64,000 nucleotides of DNA from Bacillus sp. OK048 (GCF_900103525.1 NZ_FNHN01000002.1:434001-498000); one strand, 5' to 3'. Positions 46,829 to 55,504 are shown, counted from the first letter of the stretch. Translations and numbers: made by a program. Notes: generated by a model from the letters alone, not told the origin.

Positions 46829-47926
46829 ATGAATCAACGATTAACAAAACTTCAAGCTTGGATGAAGGAAACTGGGATTGAAGTGAGCTTCATTAGTTCT
46901 ACTGAGAATGTTTTTTATTTAAGCGGGTTTTTCTCAAATCCCCACGAGCGTTTACTAGGGTTAGCTGTATTCCAGGAGGAAGAGCCGTTCCTTGTATGCC
47001 CTGCAATGGAAGTAAATGATGTCAAAAAATCTGGCTGGAACCATGAAATCATCGGGTATAGTGATATCGAAAATCCATGGGAATTCGTACATACTTCCAT
47101 TAATAAAAGAATCAAAAAAGTAAGTAAAGTCTCAATTGAAAAAGAACATATGAATGTAGAACGCTTTGAACTGTTAACCGCCTTATTTCCAGGTGCTGCA
47201 TTTGTTTCTGCAGAAGAAAAATTAAGACAGCTACGAATGATTAAAGATGCAAAGGAATTAAAAAGTATCGAAGAAGCATGTGCACTAGCAGATTATGCAA
47301 TTGAAGTGGGATGCAGTGAAATTAAAGAAGGTCGAACAGAATTAGACGTTCTCAACGCCGTTGAATATGCCCTTAAGATAAAAGGTGTAACAGAAATGTC
47401 ATTTTCAACCATGGTCCTTACTGGGGCAAACGCGGCTTCTCCACACGGAAATCCTGGTGGTACGAAAATCCAAAAAGGCGATTTCGTCCTTTTCGATTTA
47501 GGTGTAGTCGTTGATCGCTATTGCTCCGATATTACAAGGACCGTTGCCTTTGGTGATATTAATGATAAACAAAAAGAAATCTATGATACCGTTCTAAAGG
47601 GACAATTAGCAGCGATTGAGGCAAGTAAACCGGGTGTTACGGCTGCAGAGGTTGATCTAACTGCAAGAAGAATCATAGCTGAAGCAGGCTATGGAGAATT
47701 CTTCCCACATCGTCTCGGGCATGGATTAGGGATTAGTGTCCATGAGTATCCATCAATGACAGAAACAAACCAATTAATGATTGAAGAAGGAATGGTTTAT
47801 ACAATTGAACCAGGGATTTACGTGCCAGATGTAGCAGGAGTACGGATTGAGGATGATGTGTTTATTACCGCTGAAGGAGCCAGAGTCCTAACTAAATTCC
47901 CTAAAGAACTTCAAATCATTAGATAA
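46829..47926 (+). CDS. Xaa-Pro dipeptidase / M24 family peptidase
   Basis: A 365-residue pita-bread metallopeptidase releasing N-terminal residues before proline. The five metal ligands are visible: Asp223, Asp234, His298, Glu327 and Glu341, in the segments LFDLGVVVDRYCSDITRT, HRLGHGLGISVHE, YTIEPGIYV and VRIEDDVF. The N-terminal creatinase-like domain spans about 1-130. AGGAGG precedes the ATG. It may be the PepQ type; I do not fix the symbol because Bacillus has several paralogues. Confidence 0.92.
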   Translation: MNQRLTKLQAWMKETGIEVSFISSTENVFYLSGFFSNPHERLLGLAVFQEEEPFLVCPAMEVNDVKKSGWNHEIIGYSDIENPWEFVHTSINKRIKKVSKVSIEKEHMNVERFELLTALFPGAAFVSAEEKLRQLRMIKDAKELKSIEEACALADYAIEVGCSEIKEGRTELDVLNAVEYALKIKGVTEMSFSTMVLTGANAASPHGNPGGTKIQKGDFVLFDLGVVVDRYCSDITRTVAFGDINDKQKEIYDTVLKGQLAAIEASKPGVTAAEVDLTARRIIAEAGYGEFFPHRLGHGLGISVHEYPSMTETNQLMIEEGMVYTIEPGIYVPDVAGVRIEDDVFITAEGARVLTKFPKELQIIR

Positions 47927-47939
47927 GAAATTTTTACCA

Positions 47940-47968
47940 TTGAACTAAAGCTGGAATTGCAGTACTAT
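47940..47968 (+). promoter_or_regulatory. Promoter of the 6S-like RNA
   Basis: TTGAAC (47940-47945), a 17-bp spacer and TACTAT (47963-47968) lie just past the peptidase stop codon. The predicted start is near 47975, at the 5' side of the closing stem. Confidence 0.65.
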
Positions 47969-47974
47969 ACAAGT

Positions 47975-48180
47975 ACAAGCTGCGTTGCTCGTAGTGATAA
48001 TTAAGTTTTAACCTTTAAGCTGTAACAGGGAGTTTTACTATCGAAGCTGTAATGACAAGCCTCTGTCTATACGACAAGGAGGACATGCAGGAAGGCTTTT
48101 GCGAACACCCACTTTGAGGAGTGGTGGTTTAAAACTTTCTTATATGAGGTACGGCAAATGCGGCTCTATCTTTTTATATT
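47975..48180 (+). ncRNA. ssrS: 6S RNA-like small RNA
   Basis: 6S RNA binds housekeeping RNA polymerase as a promoter mimic. The 5' part GCTGCGTTGCTCGT pairs with the 3' part ACGGCAAATGCGGC with few bulges, closing a rod of about 190 nt. An apical stem forms around CTCTGTCTATACGACA (about 48060-48085). Between them lies a large bubble, with a small hairpin CCACT / AGTGG on its 3' side, as in known 6S RNAs. A U-rich stretch follows the closing stem. No open reading frame fits. The call rests on folding by eye and genome context. Confidence 0.68.
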
Positions 48181-48183
48181 TCA

Positions 48184-48214
48184 AAAGCCAGCTTCGTAAT
48201 CGAAGCTGGCTTTA
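48184..48214. terminator. Terminator between the 6S-like RNA and ald
   Basis: A perfect stem, AAAGCCAGCTTCG / CGAAGCTGGCTTT, with a 4-nt loop. On the plus strand it ends TTTATTTATA; on the minus strand TTTTGAAAT. It can stop transcription from both sides. Confidence 0.85.
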
Positions 48215-48239
48215 TTTATAACTTGTAAGCAATTCTTGA

Positions 48240-49361
48240 CTATAATTGTCCAAGTAATGTTTTTGTATTGGAATAATCGAGACCTTGTGCCTCTGCTACC
48301 GCTTCATAAGTTACAAAGCCGCCTAGTGTATTTATCCCTTTTAATAATGCTTCATTTTCGATGCAGGCCTGTCTATAGCCTTTATTTGCAATCTGGATTG
48401 CATATGGGACCGTTACGTTTGTTAGGGCAAAGGTTGAAGTTCTCGGTACTGCTCCTGGCATATTCGCAACGGCATAATGAACAACGCCATGTTTAATATA
48501 TGTTGGGTTATCATGCGTAGTAATTCGATCTGTGGTTTCGAAAATACCACCTTGGTCAATGGCAATGTCAACTACCACACTTCCTGGGTTCATGGATTTA
48601 ATTACTTCTTCTGTCACCAGCATAGGGGCTTTAGCTCCTGGAATAAGTACGGCACCTATTACCACATCTGATTCTTTTACTGCTTCCGCAATGTTGTATG
48701 GGTTAGAAATGAGGGTCGTCACTTCAGATCCAAAAATGTCATCTAACTGCCGTAGACGCTCAGGATTTAAGTCAATGATGGTAACCTTTGCCCCAAGCCC
48801 AATGGCCATTTTCGCAGCATTTGTTCCTGCTACGCCGCCGCCGATAATAGTAACAGTCCCTCTTTGCACACCCGGTACTCCAGAAAGTAGAATCCCTTTT
48901 CCTCCATGAACCTTTTCAAGAAATTGTGCACCAATTTGTGCGGCCATTCTTCCAGCAACCTCACTCATTGGTGTTAATAAAGGTAATGATTTATTTTGTA
49001 GTTGAACGGTTTCATAGGCAATTCCAACTACTTTTTTATCCATTAAGGCTTTGGTTAGTTCTGGCTCTGGAGCTAAATGTAAGTATGTAAATAGAATTAA
49101 ACCTTCGCGGAAGTATTGGTATTCACTTGTAAGCGGTTCTTTAACCTTCATGACCATTTCCATTTGCCATGCTTCAGTTGCCGTTTCCACAATTTTCGCA
49201 CCAGCCGAAACATAATCTTCATCTATGAATCCAGATCCTTGTCCAGCTCCTTTTTCAATATAAACTTGATGTCCAAATTTCACTATATTAAAAACCCCTG
49301 CTGGTGTCATAGCAACACGATTTTCATTATTTTTTATTTCTTTTGGAACGCCTATCCGCAT
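48240..49361 (-). CDS. ald: Alanine dehydrogenase
   Basis: NAD-dependent deamination of L-alanine to pyruvate and ammonia, used for alanine as carbon/nitrogen source and in sporulation. The 373 residues show [30 protein letters not shown], the nucleotide motif [20 protein letters not shown] and [15 protein letters not shown] start at ATG 49361; GGGGGG lies upstream and the family N-terminus matches. A cre-like palindrome is about 65 bp upstream. Confidence 0.96.
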   Translation of the reverse strand: MRIGVPKEIKNNENRVAMTPAGVFNIVKFGHQVYIEKGAGQGSGFIDEDYVSAGAKIVETATEAWQMEMVMKVKEPLTSEYQYFREGLILFTYLHLAPEPELTKALMDKKVVGIAYETVQLQNKSLPLLTPMSEVAGRMAAQIGAQFLEKVHGGKGILLSGVPGVQRGTVTIIGGGVAGTNAAKMAIGLGAKVTIIDLNPERLRQLDDIFGSEVTTLISNPYNIAEAVKESDVVIGAVLIPGAKAPMLVTEEVIKSMNPGSVVVDIAIDQGGIFETTDRITTHDNPTYIKHGVVHYAVANMPGAVPRTSTFALTNVTVPYAIQIANKGYRQACIENEALLKGINTLGGFVTYEAVAEAQGLDYSNTKTLLGQL

Positions 49362-49422
49362 ATAGTTACCCCCCATGTAATTATACTTAATAGAACTAAG
49401 ATAAACACACTTCCCCTGTCTA

Positions 49423-49436
49423 TGAAAGCACTTTCA
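49423..49436 (-). promoter_or_regulatory. cre-like palindrome upstream of ald
   Basis: TGAAAGCACTTTCA fits the palindromic cre form except that the central CG is CA. It lies upstream of a TATAAT at the ald promoter. CcpA control is possible but not certain. Confidence 0.4.
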
Positions 49437-49501
49437 TTTTACCATAATTTTATTAATAAGGCTTCAAGCTGTTCGCTATGAAGCCTGTATTTATTAAGGT
49501 A

Positions 49502-49855
49502 TTAATAATAAGGGTAGTACGGATCTCCATAATATGGATCTCCATAATATGGAGATCCGTATCCGTATCCATATCCGTACCCTGGGCTTAATGCTGCCCC
49601 TAGTGCTAATCCTCCTAGGAATGGGAAGCCAAAGCCAAATCCTGGTCTACCAAATCCAAATCCTGGTCTTCCAAACCCAAACCCTGGTCTTCCAAATCCA
49701 AACCCTGGTCTTCCAAACCCAAACCCTGGTCTTCCAAACCCATGACCAAATCCACCAAACCCATGACCAAACCCACCAAATCCATGACCAAACCCGTGAC
49801 CAAACCTTTGCTCGTTAATATCTACTGATTCCAAATAATTAGGCATTCCTTGCAT
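49502..49855 (-). CDS. Glycine/tyrosine-rich repeat protein, possible spore surface protein
   Basis: A 117-residue protein: a short N-terminus (MQGMPNYLESVDINEQ), four FGHGFG-type repeats, five RPGFGFG heptads, a short hydrophobic stretch (FLGGLALGAAL), then a tyrosine tail of YGYG and YYGDP repeats. Not an enzyme. Such composition is typical of spore coat, exosporium or other structural surface proteins in Bacillus. AGGAGG lies 8 bp before the ATG. The DNA repeats make copy-number change likely. I do not recognise a specific name. Confidence 0.75.
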   Translation of the reverse strand: MQGMPNYLESVDINEQRFGHGFGHGFGGFGHGFGGFGHGFGRPGFGFGRPGFGFGRPGFGFGRPGFGFGRPGFGFGFPFLGGLALGAALSPGYGYGYGYGSPYYGDPYYGDPYYPYY

Positions 49856-49964
49856 GTAAATTCCTCCTCATTTTTAATCATTACACACTAAAGGATATGC
49901 AGGATTAAAAAAGGATTCTTGGGTAAATGCCCCTATAGATGAAATTTAATGGTCATATACATAG

Positions 49965-49985
49965 AAAAACTCGCCAATTGGCGAG
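49965..49985 (-). terminator. Terminator of the 54-residue gene
   Basis: The self-complementary 16-mer CTCGCCAATTGGCGAG (49970-49985) is followed by TTTTT on the minus strand, 3 bp after the stop. The same 16-mer recurs at 51210. Confidence 0.85.
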
Positions 49986-49988
49986 CCC

Positions 49989-50153
49989 TTAATGTAAATC
50001 TGGTATGTTCTGCGCTGCTTCTCCGTTACTCATTTCAAAATCCTGGCCAATAAAACCGCTATTATAGGAATTCATAATTTGCTGGCTAACCTCATTTACA
50101 GCATTTTCATCAAATTCAAAGGTAAACGTTTTATTTGGATCCTGTTTAGACAT
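49989..50153 (-). CDS. Unrecognised small acidic protein (54 aa)
   Basis: A short frame starts MSKQDPNKTFTFEFDE and ends QNIPDLH. The ATG at 50151-50153 has AGGGAG about 10 bp upstream. A terminator follows 3 bp after the stop, so it is a complete small transcription unit. The protein is acidic and soluble, without Cys or a signal peptide. It is divergent from the universal stress gene. I do not recognise a family; small spore proteins of this size are common in Bacillus. Confidence 0.7.
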   Translation of the reverse strand: MSKQDPNKTFTFEFDENAVNEVSQQIMNSYNSGFIGQDFEMSNGEAAQNIPDLH

Positions 50154-50257
50154 GATTTCAATCTCCCTTTTTATGGACTAGTACCCCTTTATTTTTCGAA
50201 AAATTGAAACATTTATTCCTAGAAAATAATGTATAATTAAGGAAAGGAGGGATTATC

Positions 50258-50716
50258 ATGGGTGTTAAATATGAACATATTTTAGTTGCAATTGATGGTT
50301 CAAAAGAAGCAGAGTGGGCTTTAGAAAAGTCGATTGAAATTGCTAAAAGAAACAATGCTACATTATTATTGGCACATATTATCGACACAAGATCATTTAT
50401 GTTAATTGATTCCTATGACCCAGATATTGCAGAACGGGCAAACAAGCTTGCTACCGATATGCTTGAAAATTATCAAAACCAAGCATTAGAAGCTGGTGTT
50501 GCACACGTTCAATATGAAATTGACTATGGCTCACCTAAAGTAAAAATTCCTAAGGAAATGGCTAAAATACATCCAATCGATTTAATCATTTGCGGTGCTA
50601 CTGGAATGAATGCCGTCGAGCGGTTCTTAATCGGCAGTGTCTCAGAACACATAACACGTTATGCCCCATGTGATGTCCTCATTGTTCGTTCACAAAAAAG
50701 CTCAAACCAAATTTGA
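50258..50716 (+). CDS. Universal stress protein, UspA family
   Basis: A 152-residue single UspA domain. It starts with the typical HILVAIDGSKEAEWAL strand and ends with the nucleotide-binding loop GATGMNAVERFLIGSVSEHI, matching G-x2-G-x9-G-S, so it should bind ATP. The partner process is unknown. AAGGAGGG precedes the ATG, and a TATAAT at 50231-50236 suggests a nearby promoter, though its -35 is poor. Confidence 0.93.
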   Translation: MGVKYEHILVAIDGSKEAEWALEKSIEIAKRNNATLLLAHIIDTRSFMLIDSYDPDIAERANKLATDMLENYQNQALEAGVAHVQYEIDYGSPKVKIPKEMAKIHPIDLIICGATGMNAVERFLIGSVSEHITRYAPCDVLIVRSQKSSNQI

Positions 50717-50782
50717 AATAACCCGTGAATGCTTTCACGATGTGTTGTAATATAGGAATATAACTCGTCTGGGGGCTATCAC

Positions 50783-51097
50783 ATGAAAGATCATTTTACT
50801 TACAATCAACGTCTTGGCATTTCAATTCCCAATCTAGAAACAGAATGGACACGCATTAGTGCGGAAACTCAGCAGGCCATTCTTTTTCATTGGGAACAAA
50901 TCCGAGGTTCCATCCCTGATCGAATTGCTGATCTTGAAAAAATAATTAATCAAAAGCAAGCCCAATTATCTGATGAAAGTAATTTTAAAATCTCATGTAA
51001 ATTAAACAGCGAAATAGCTGAACTAGCTTCCATCATTAATGATTTATGGCTATGGTATCGAGCGAACCAAACCGTTTCAGAAAAAATGCACCAATAA
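50783..51097 (+). CDS. Unrecognised 104-residue helical protein
   Basis: I do not recognise the family. The sequence is helical and charged (ERW-like start, then IADLEKIINQKQAQLSDES with coiled-coil character) and has no membrane segment. It follows the universal stress gene by 66 bp in the same direction. The start at ATG 50783 is preceded by CTGGGGGC, a weak ribosome site. The terminator at 51210 probably serves it. Confidence 0.6.
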   Translation: MKDHFTYNQRLGISIPNLETEWTRISAETQQAILFHWEQIRGSIPDRIADLEKIINQKQAQLSDESNFKISCKLNSEIAELASIINDLWLWYRANQTVSEKMHQ

Positions 51098-51205
51098 GAA
51101 GAGCTCCCACAAGCAGTAAATGGGATTTCGTTTTGAGGTACTTTTCTTAAAGTGTATGCAGAAATGACAGTCGTTTTGGCATCATTATTGGTATATAAAA
51201 AAGTT

Positions 51206-51230
51206 AAACTCGCCAATTGGCGAGTTTCTT
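51206..51230 (+). terminator. Terminator downstream of the 104-residue gene
   Basis: AAACTCGCCAATTGGCGAGTTT with following TCTTT. The core 16-mer is identical to the terminator at 49970-49985. Confidence 0.75.
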
Positions 51231-51377
51231 TATTAGGAATACAAAAACCTTATTTAAATAAAACCCTACTTTACTAGTGATACGGTTCACCGTATTCTAT
51301 CAAAATGAGGTCTTTTGAATTTTTAAGATAAACCCTTAAATAAGATGTCTAGTCCTTAATCGTGTAACCAGCGAAAG

Positions 51378-51575
51378 TAAATAAGCGGAGGTTTTCCGGT
51401 TAAATGCAGAATGGAGCTCATTTCAGGGTAAATAAGCGGAGGTTTTCCGGTTACGCAAAGCAAAATCCCCCATTTTCTTATTTTTTGAGTAAATAGGCGG
51501 AATCTCTCCGTCTATTTACTCAATTTTCGGGTGCTATTTACTAAATAAGCGGAATTTCTCCGTCTATTTATTCGC
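51378..51575. repeat. Degenerate repeat cluster, core TAAATAAGCGGA
   Basis: Four cores TAAATARGCGGA start at 51378, 51429, 51490 and 51542 (spacing 51, 61 and 52 bp). The first two continue GGTTTTCCGGTTA. The last two continue as inverted repeats, such as GAGTAAATAGGCGGA / TCCGTCTATTTACTC (51487-51521). The cluster lies in a convergent gap. The rest of 51231-51584 shows no gene. Confidence 0.82.
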
Positions 51576-51584
51576 TTGGGTGCT

Positions 51585-51630
51585 TAGGAAAACTGAACCC
51601 TATGCAGGCTGTTAGGGAGCTCTTTTCCTA
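51585..51630 (-). terminator. Nested hairpin at the 3' end of moaB
   Basis: TAGGAAAA / TTTTCCTA (51585-51592 and 51623-51630) encloses CCCTA / TAGGG (51598-51602 and 51613-51617). It overlaps the moaB stop. There is no U-run after it, so termination is uncertain; it may protect the mRNA end. Confidence 0.5.
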
Positions 51631-52140
51631 TAAGTCTTTTTTTATTTCTCTCACTACATGACCGATTTCAGGCAGGATTAACTTATTCATGGCTAATTTT
51701 ACTGCTCCAGTAGAGCCTGGTGTCGAAAAAACCCCTTTATTTTTTACTACCCCGGCAATTGCACGTGAGAGTATAGCAGCGGAACCGATATCCTCTTGAT
51801 AGCTCAACATTCTAAATAGCTCACCAAAACCAACAATTTCTTTATCTAACAAACCTTGCACTGTTTCAATGGTCACATCGCGCTTGGCAATTCCAGTGCC
51901 GCCATTTGTCAGGATGACATCAATATCTTCACGCTCACAGCCTTTTAATATTGCTTCTTCGATAGGCCCAGCTTCATCCTTCACAATGACATAATCAACA
52001 ATGGCATGCCCGGCTTGTTCTAGGAATTCCATCATGAGCTTTCCACTTTTATCCGTATCCTTGTTTCTTGTATCACTCACCGTAATTACTTTACAATTTA
52101 CTTTCTTTGGAGCCCCTTGCTTATGTTCCGTTGTACTCAT
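51628..52140 (-). CDS. moaB: Molybdopterin adenylyltransferase-like MoaB
   Basis: A 170-residue MogA/MoaB-family protein of molybdenum cofactor synthesis, activating molybdopterin with ATP. Motifs are VITVSDTRNKDTDKSG, ILTNGGTGIAKRDVTIE and the FSTPGSTGAVKLAM segment. I start at ATG 52140 behind AGAGGA, 1 bp after the stop of the upstream EcsC-family gene, which indicates coupling. No other moa or mob gene is nearby. Confidence 0.92.
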   Translation of the reverse strand: MSTTEHKQGAPKKVNCKVITVSDTRNKDTDKSGKLMMEFLEQAGHAIVDYVIVKDEAGPIEEAILKGCEREDIDVILTNGGTGIAKRDVTIETVQGLLDKEIVGFGELFRMLSYQEDIGSAAILSRAIAGVVKNKGVFSTPGSTGAVKLAMNKLILPEIGHVVREIKKDL

Positions 52141-52141
52141 C

Positions 52142-52978
52142 TTACATTTCCTCTTTCTGATTAAGGTATCGCAGCTGGTAATAGTTCTGGGCAAATTCGG
52201 TAACTTTTCGTGTTAATTGATAATTCGTCCCTGCCCCAATGGCCATACTGACCACAGGAATCCCTTGAATGATTCTTTTGCGGAACAGCATGATAACCAT
52301 TGCTTTAAATAATTGTTGAATGGGCTGCTCCAGCCAAGTAACATCTGTAATTTCTTCTGTTCCTTCATAAAAATAACGATCATTGCTTGACGCCAAATCA
52401 TTCATCAGAATCGCCCAGCCCTGTTTTTGTAAACGAGGTGGTAAGGTAGCTGTATGAAACACTCTTAAAGAACTCATCATCTCATATGGAGTATTAACCT
52501 CAAACCCATATGTCATGGCAATTAATTGAACCGCCCTTAAATTAATCACAGCCATTGCTGGTATGTCTGTACCTAATAGAAGCGTTCCCCCAGTTCCAGC
52601 CAAACCACCCTGGGCAAAAGAATAAAGACGATGCCGTGCAATTTGCTGCATGGCTATGTACTGTAATTGATCAATATCTAATTTCCTTAAATCCTCAATT
52701 TTTTGTAAATCCTTATTAAATACCCGTCCGGAAGCAAGGATTCTTTCCTTTGCGTCCATCTGAATCTGAGAGCCTTGAATCATACCGTGCAAATGGAATA
52801 ACCAGCTGTCAATAACTGAAAAAAACTGATGTTGAAATTTTTCAGGCAATAACGCGAAAGAACGTTCTAAATATTTTTCATACGTAAGCTGCAGGTCATT
52901 TGCCTCATAGTTTACTAAATGCTTTTCCCATTCCCTAATTTCATTCAATACCTTTGTTTCCCGCTCAGATAATGGCAT
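52142..52978 (-). CDS. EcsC-family protein
   Basis: A 278-residue protein of the EcsC family. It has an alpha-helical start, then a glycine-rich, hydrophobic central region (FAQGGLAGTGGTLLLGTDIPAMAVINLRAVQ) characteristic of the family. A second hydrophobic segment (GIPVVSMAIGAGTNYQLT) is near the C-terminus. EcsC itself accompanies the EcsAB ABC transporter in B. subtilis, but no EcsAB genes are present here. Function unknown. GGAGG precedes the ATG. Confidence 0.83.
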   Translation of the reverse strand: MPLSERETKVLNEIREWEKHLVNYEANDLQLTYEKYLERSFALLPEKFQHQFFSVIDSWLFHLHGMIQGSQIQMDAKERILASGRVFNKDLQKIEDLRKLDIDQLQYIAMQQIARHRLYSFAQGGLAGTGGTLLLGTDIPAMAVINLRAVQLIAMTYGFEVNTPYEMMSSLRVFHTATLPPRLQKQGWAILMNDLASSNDRYFYEGTEEITDVTWLEQPIQQLFKAMVIMLFRKRIIQGIPVVSMAIGAGTNYQLTRKVTEFAQNYYQLRYLNQKEEM

Positions 52979-53046
52979 AGGTAATCCCTCCTCTCACTTC
53001 CACTATTTCTATCAGTATACCACAAAGAAAACCACATAAAAAACGC

Positions 53047-53085
53047 AAAAAGGCAAACGTCGCCTAGGACAGTCTGCCTTTTTTT
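53047..53085 (-). terminator. Terminator of ackA
   Basis: AAAGGCAGAC / GTTTGCCTTT (one mismatch) with a 13-nt loop is followed by a T-rich tail on the minus strand. Confidence 0.85.
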
Positions 53086-53090
53086 AAAAT

Positions 53091-54278
53091 TTATTCAGCT
53101 AAACGAACAACGTCGCGTGCAATCATTACTTCTTCATTTGTTGGTATTACGAGAACTTTTACTGGTGAGTGCGGATAGTTAATAAATCTTTCCTCACCTC
53201 TAATTTTATTTAAAGCTGGATCCCAATAAACACCCATAAATTCTAGACCTTTTAATACCTTTTCACGAACTACATCACTATTTTCACCAATTCCAGCAGT
53301 AAAAATAATTGCATCGATTCCATACATACGTGATGCATATGAACCAATATATTTATGAATACGGTTCGCAAAAACATCTAATGCCAATTGAGCGCGTTCA
53401 TTCCCTTTACGTGCCTCAATTTCAATATCTCTTAAGTCACTAGAGAACCCAGAAACACCTAACATTCCGCTCTCTTTATTTAATACATCAAGAACTTCTT
53501 CAGCTGTTTTATTCGTTTTTTCCATAATGTATGGAATTAACGCAGGGTCAATGTTCCCTGAACGAGTTCCCATTGTAACCCCTGCAAGAGGTGTAAAGCC
53601 CATTGATGTATCAATTGATTTTCCACCCTCAATCGCAGCTATACTTGCTCCATTACCCAAATGACAAGAAAGAAGGCGAAGCTGTTCAACCGGACGCCCT
53701 AAAAGTTCAGCCGCACGCTGGGAAACATATTTATGACTTGTACCATGAAAGCCATATTTACGAATTCCGTATTTTTCATAGTATTCATATGGAAGGCTGT
53801 AAAGGTATGAACTTTCAGGCATCGTTTGATGAAAAGCAGTATCAAATACTGCAATAGCAGGAACGTTTGGAAGAACACCTTTGAAAGCCTTAATTCCTGT
53901 AATATTAGCAGGATTATGAAGTGGTGCTAATTCGGAAAGTTCTTCAATTTTAGCAAGTACCTCATCTGTTATGAGCACAGAGTCATTAAAGGCTTCTCCA
54001 CCATGAACGACACGGTGACCAATTCCATCGATTTCACTAAGTGATTGAATAATACCTAACGTTGTTAATTTATCTAGCAGCATTTTAACAGCTACTTCAT
54101 GATCCGGAATATCTGATGTTTCTGTAATCTTTTCATCATTGACTGAAATGGTAAAAACTGAATCATTTAAGCCAATTCGTTCAATTATTCCTTTTGTAAT
54201 AACGTCTTCATTAGGCATTTCAAATAATTGAAATTTCAAAGAAGAACTACCAGCATTGATTGCTATAATTTTTGACAT
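53091..54278 (-). CDS. ackA: Acetate kinase
   Basis: Converts acetyl phosphate and ADP to acetate and ATP in overflow metabolism. The 395 residues show the phosphate-binding start [53 protein letters not shown] and [18 protein letters not shown] lies before the ATG. A cre-like site is about 150 bp upstream; in B. subtilis CcpA activates ackA from an upstream cre. Confidence 0.97.
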   Translation of the reverse strand: MSKIIAINAGSSSLKFQLFEMPNEDVITKGIIERIGLNDSVFTISVNDEKITETSDIPDHEVAVKMLLDKLTTLGIIQSLSEIDGIGHRVVHGGEAFNDSVLITDEVLAKIEELSELAPLHNPANITGIKAFKGVLPNVPAIAVFDTAFHQTMPESSYLYSLPYEYYEKYGIRKYGFHGTSHKYVSQRAAELLGRPVEQLRLLSCHLGNGASIAAIEGGKSIDTSMGFTPLAGVTMGTRSGNIDPALIPYIMEKTNKTAEEVLDVLNKESGMLGVSGFSSDLRDIEIEARKGNERAQLALDVFANRIHKYIGSYASRMYGIDAIIFTAGIGENSDVVREKVLKGLEFMGVYWDPALNKIRGEERFINYPHSPVKVLVIPTNEEVMIARDVVRLAE

Positions 54279-54424
54279 TTACTTTACCGCTCCTTTTATA
54301 AAACAACATCGGTTTATGAAGGTCATTTTTTCGTACAAGCTTATTTTGTGCTAACCGACATCGAATATTGCTCTCATGCATTCATTATTTCACTGAATAT
54401 TTTACAATTCAAGGAGTATTTCAT

Positions 54425-54440
54425 AAGGAAGCGCTTACGC
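54425..54440 (-). promoter_or_regulatory. cre-like site upstream of ackA
   Basis: AAGGAAGCGCTTACGC keeps the AAGCGCTTAC core of cre but departs from the 16-bp consensus at three outer positions. The location upstream of ackA and the known CcpA activation of this gene support it. Confidence 0.4.
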
Positions 54441-54489
54441 GGACAATGTAAATCTATTCACATTATTCTAATTGTTCTCAATGAAGTAA

Positions 54490-54529
54490 AAAGCGATAAA
54501 ACCGATTGTAGAAACCGGTTTTATCGCTT
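54490..54529 (-). terminator. Terminator of ytxK
   Basis: A perfect 14-bp stem (AAGCGATAAAACCG / CGGTTTTATCGCTT) is followed by TTTAC on the minus strand; it overlaps the ytxK stop. Confidence 0.85.
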
Positions 54530-55504
54530 ATTTTCTTGAAACCATTTTTCAATCTGCTTCAAAATATTGTCCATCTCTAGAGCATTGGTTAGGTTTGGTA
54601 AATTCACTAGTAAAGCCTGTTTTGGAGCGGAAATCCCTTCACCCTTTTTTTGCAAAATCAAAATACTTTTAGCTGCATTTTTATTTTTGAACATACTTAT
54701 TGGTAATTGAAGTACGCCCTGGATAATGACCTCTTCTTTAAAAAATTCACGAAGCTGACCTGATTGGTCACTGTCAAAAAGTCCATTGGGAATGACAAAA
54801 AATAAATATCCTCCCGGCTTCGTGTGGCGGACACTTTGCTCAATAAATAAATGATGAGCATATGAGTGACCTTCAGCCGCTTTTAATTGGTAATCTAATG
54901 CGCGAACATCATTAGGATAGTATCCTACTGGTAAATCAGCGATTACCGCATCGACTGGGTCAATAAATAAAGGTTCCAGACTATCTTGATTAAAGAACTC
55001 AATCGGATGCTCTTGTAAATTCGCATTCACATACGCAAGTTTTAACAACAGATCGTCAATCTCAACACCAATCGATTGCACAGTTTTTTGCAATTGGTTT
55101 AAAACGGTTGTTACTAAATTCCCTGTGCCAATAGCAGGATCTAGCAAACGAAAGGATGGCTGCTGCATAAATTTATCCACAAGATAACTGATTAGCATCC
55201 CTACACTATCGGGCGTCATTTGGTGGTTAGGCTGAACATTTTCTTTCATCCCTTTTAAAATCACGAGCTGAAAGGCTTTCCGAACTTCCTCCTTAGTAAA
55301 ATTGCCCAAATTAACTTCTGCGTATTGCCTTTTTAATCTTTTTTCCGTAAGTTCACTAACTTCATCCTGAAGAACCGAGCCATGAAATAAATTTTCTCCT
55401 GTTTCGGCTAATGCTTCTAAATATGTACAAGATAGTTCTTCCTGCAAAACCAGAGCTGTTTCATTAAATAAAGTAAAAAGCTGCTCTACTGGAGCAATTT
55501 TCAT
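54521..55504 (-). CDS. ytxK: Class I SAM-dependent methyltransferase-like protein YtxK
   Basis: A 327-residue protein resembling type I N6-adenine DNA methylases. An N-terminal helical part (1-110) is followed by a Rossmann domain with motif I LLDPAIGTGNLV. The motif IV position reads ADLPVGYYP instead of the canonical (N/D)PP(Y/F), so DNA methylation is doubtful. It stands next to tpx and ackA as in B. subtilis, without restriction genes. ATG at 55504 behind AGGAGG; an upstream in-frame start has no site. Confidence 0.88.
   Translation of the reverse strand: MKIAPVEQLFTLFNETALVLQEELSCTYLEALAETGENLFHGSVLQDEVSELTEKRLKRQYAEVNLGNFTKEEVRKAFQLVILKGMKENVQPNHQMTPDSVGMLISYLVDKFMQQPSFRLLDPAIGTGNLVTTVLNQLQKTVQSIGVEIDDLLLKLAYVNANLQEHPIEFFNQDSLEPLFIDPVDAVIADLPVGYYPNDVRALDYQLKAAEGHSYAHHLFIEQSVRHTKPGGYLFFVIPNGLFDSDQSGQLREFFKEEVIIQGVLQLPISMFKNKNAAKSILILQKKGEGISAPKQALLVNLPNLTNALEMDNILKQIEKWFQENKR

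Noticed and set aside
49534..49818. Plus-strand frame opposite the glycine-rich gene
   Set aside because: It is the mirror of the DNA repeats; only the minus strand has AGGAGG and a sensible protein.
54348..54539. 63-residue plus-strand frame between ackA and ytxK
   Set aside because: No ribosome site, biased composition, and it runs through the ytxK terminator.
54521..55504. Restriction-modification or defence locus at ytxK
   Set aside because: No restriction or specificity gene nearby, the catalytic motif is altered and the synteny is housekeeping.
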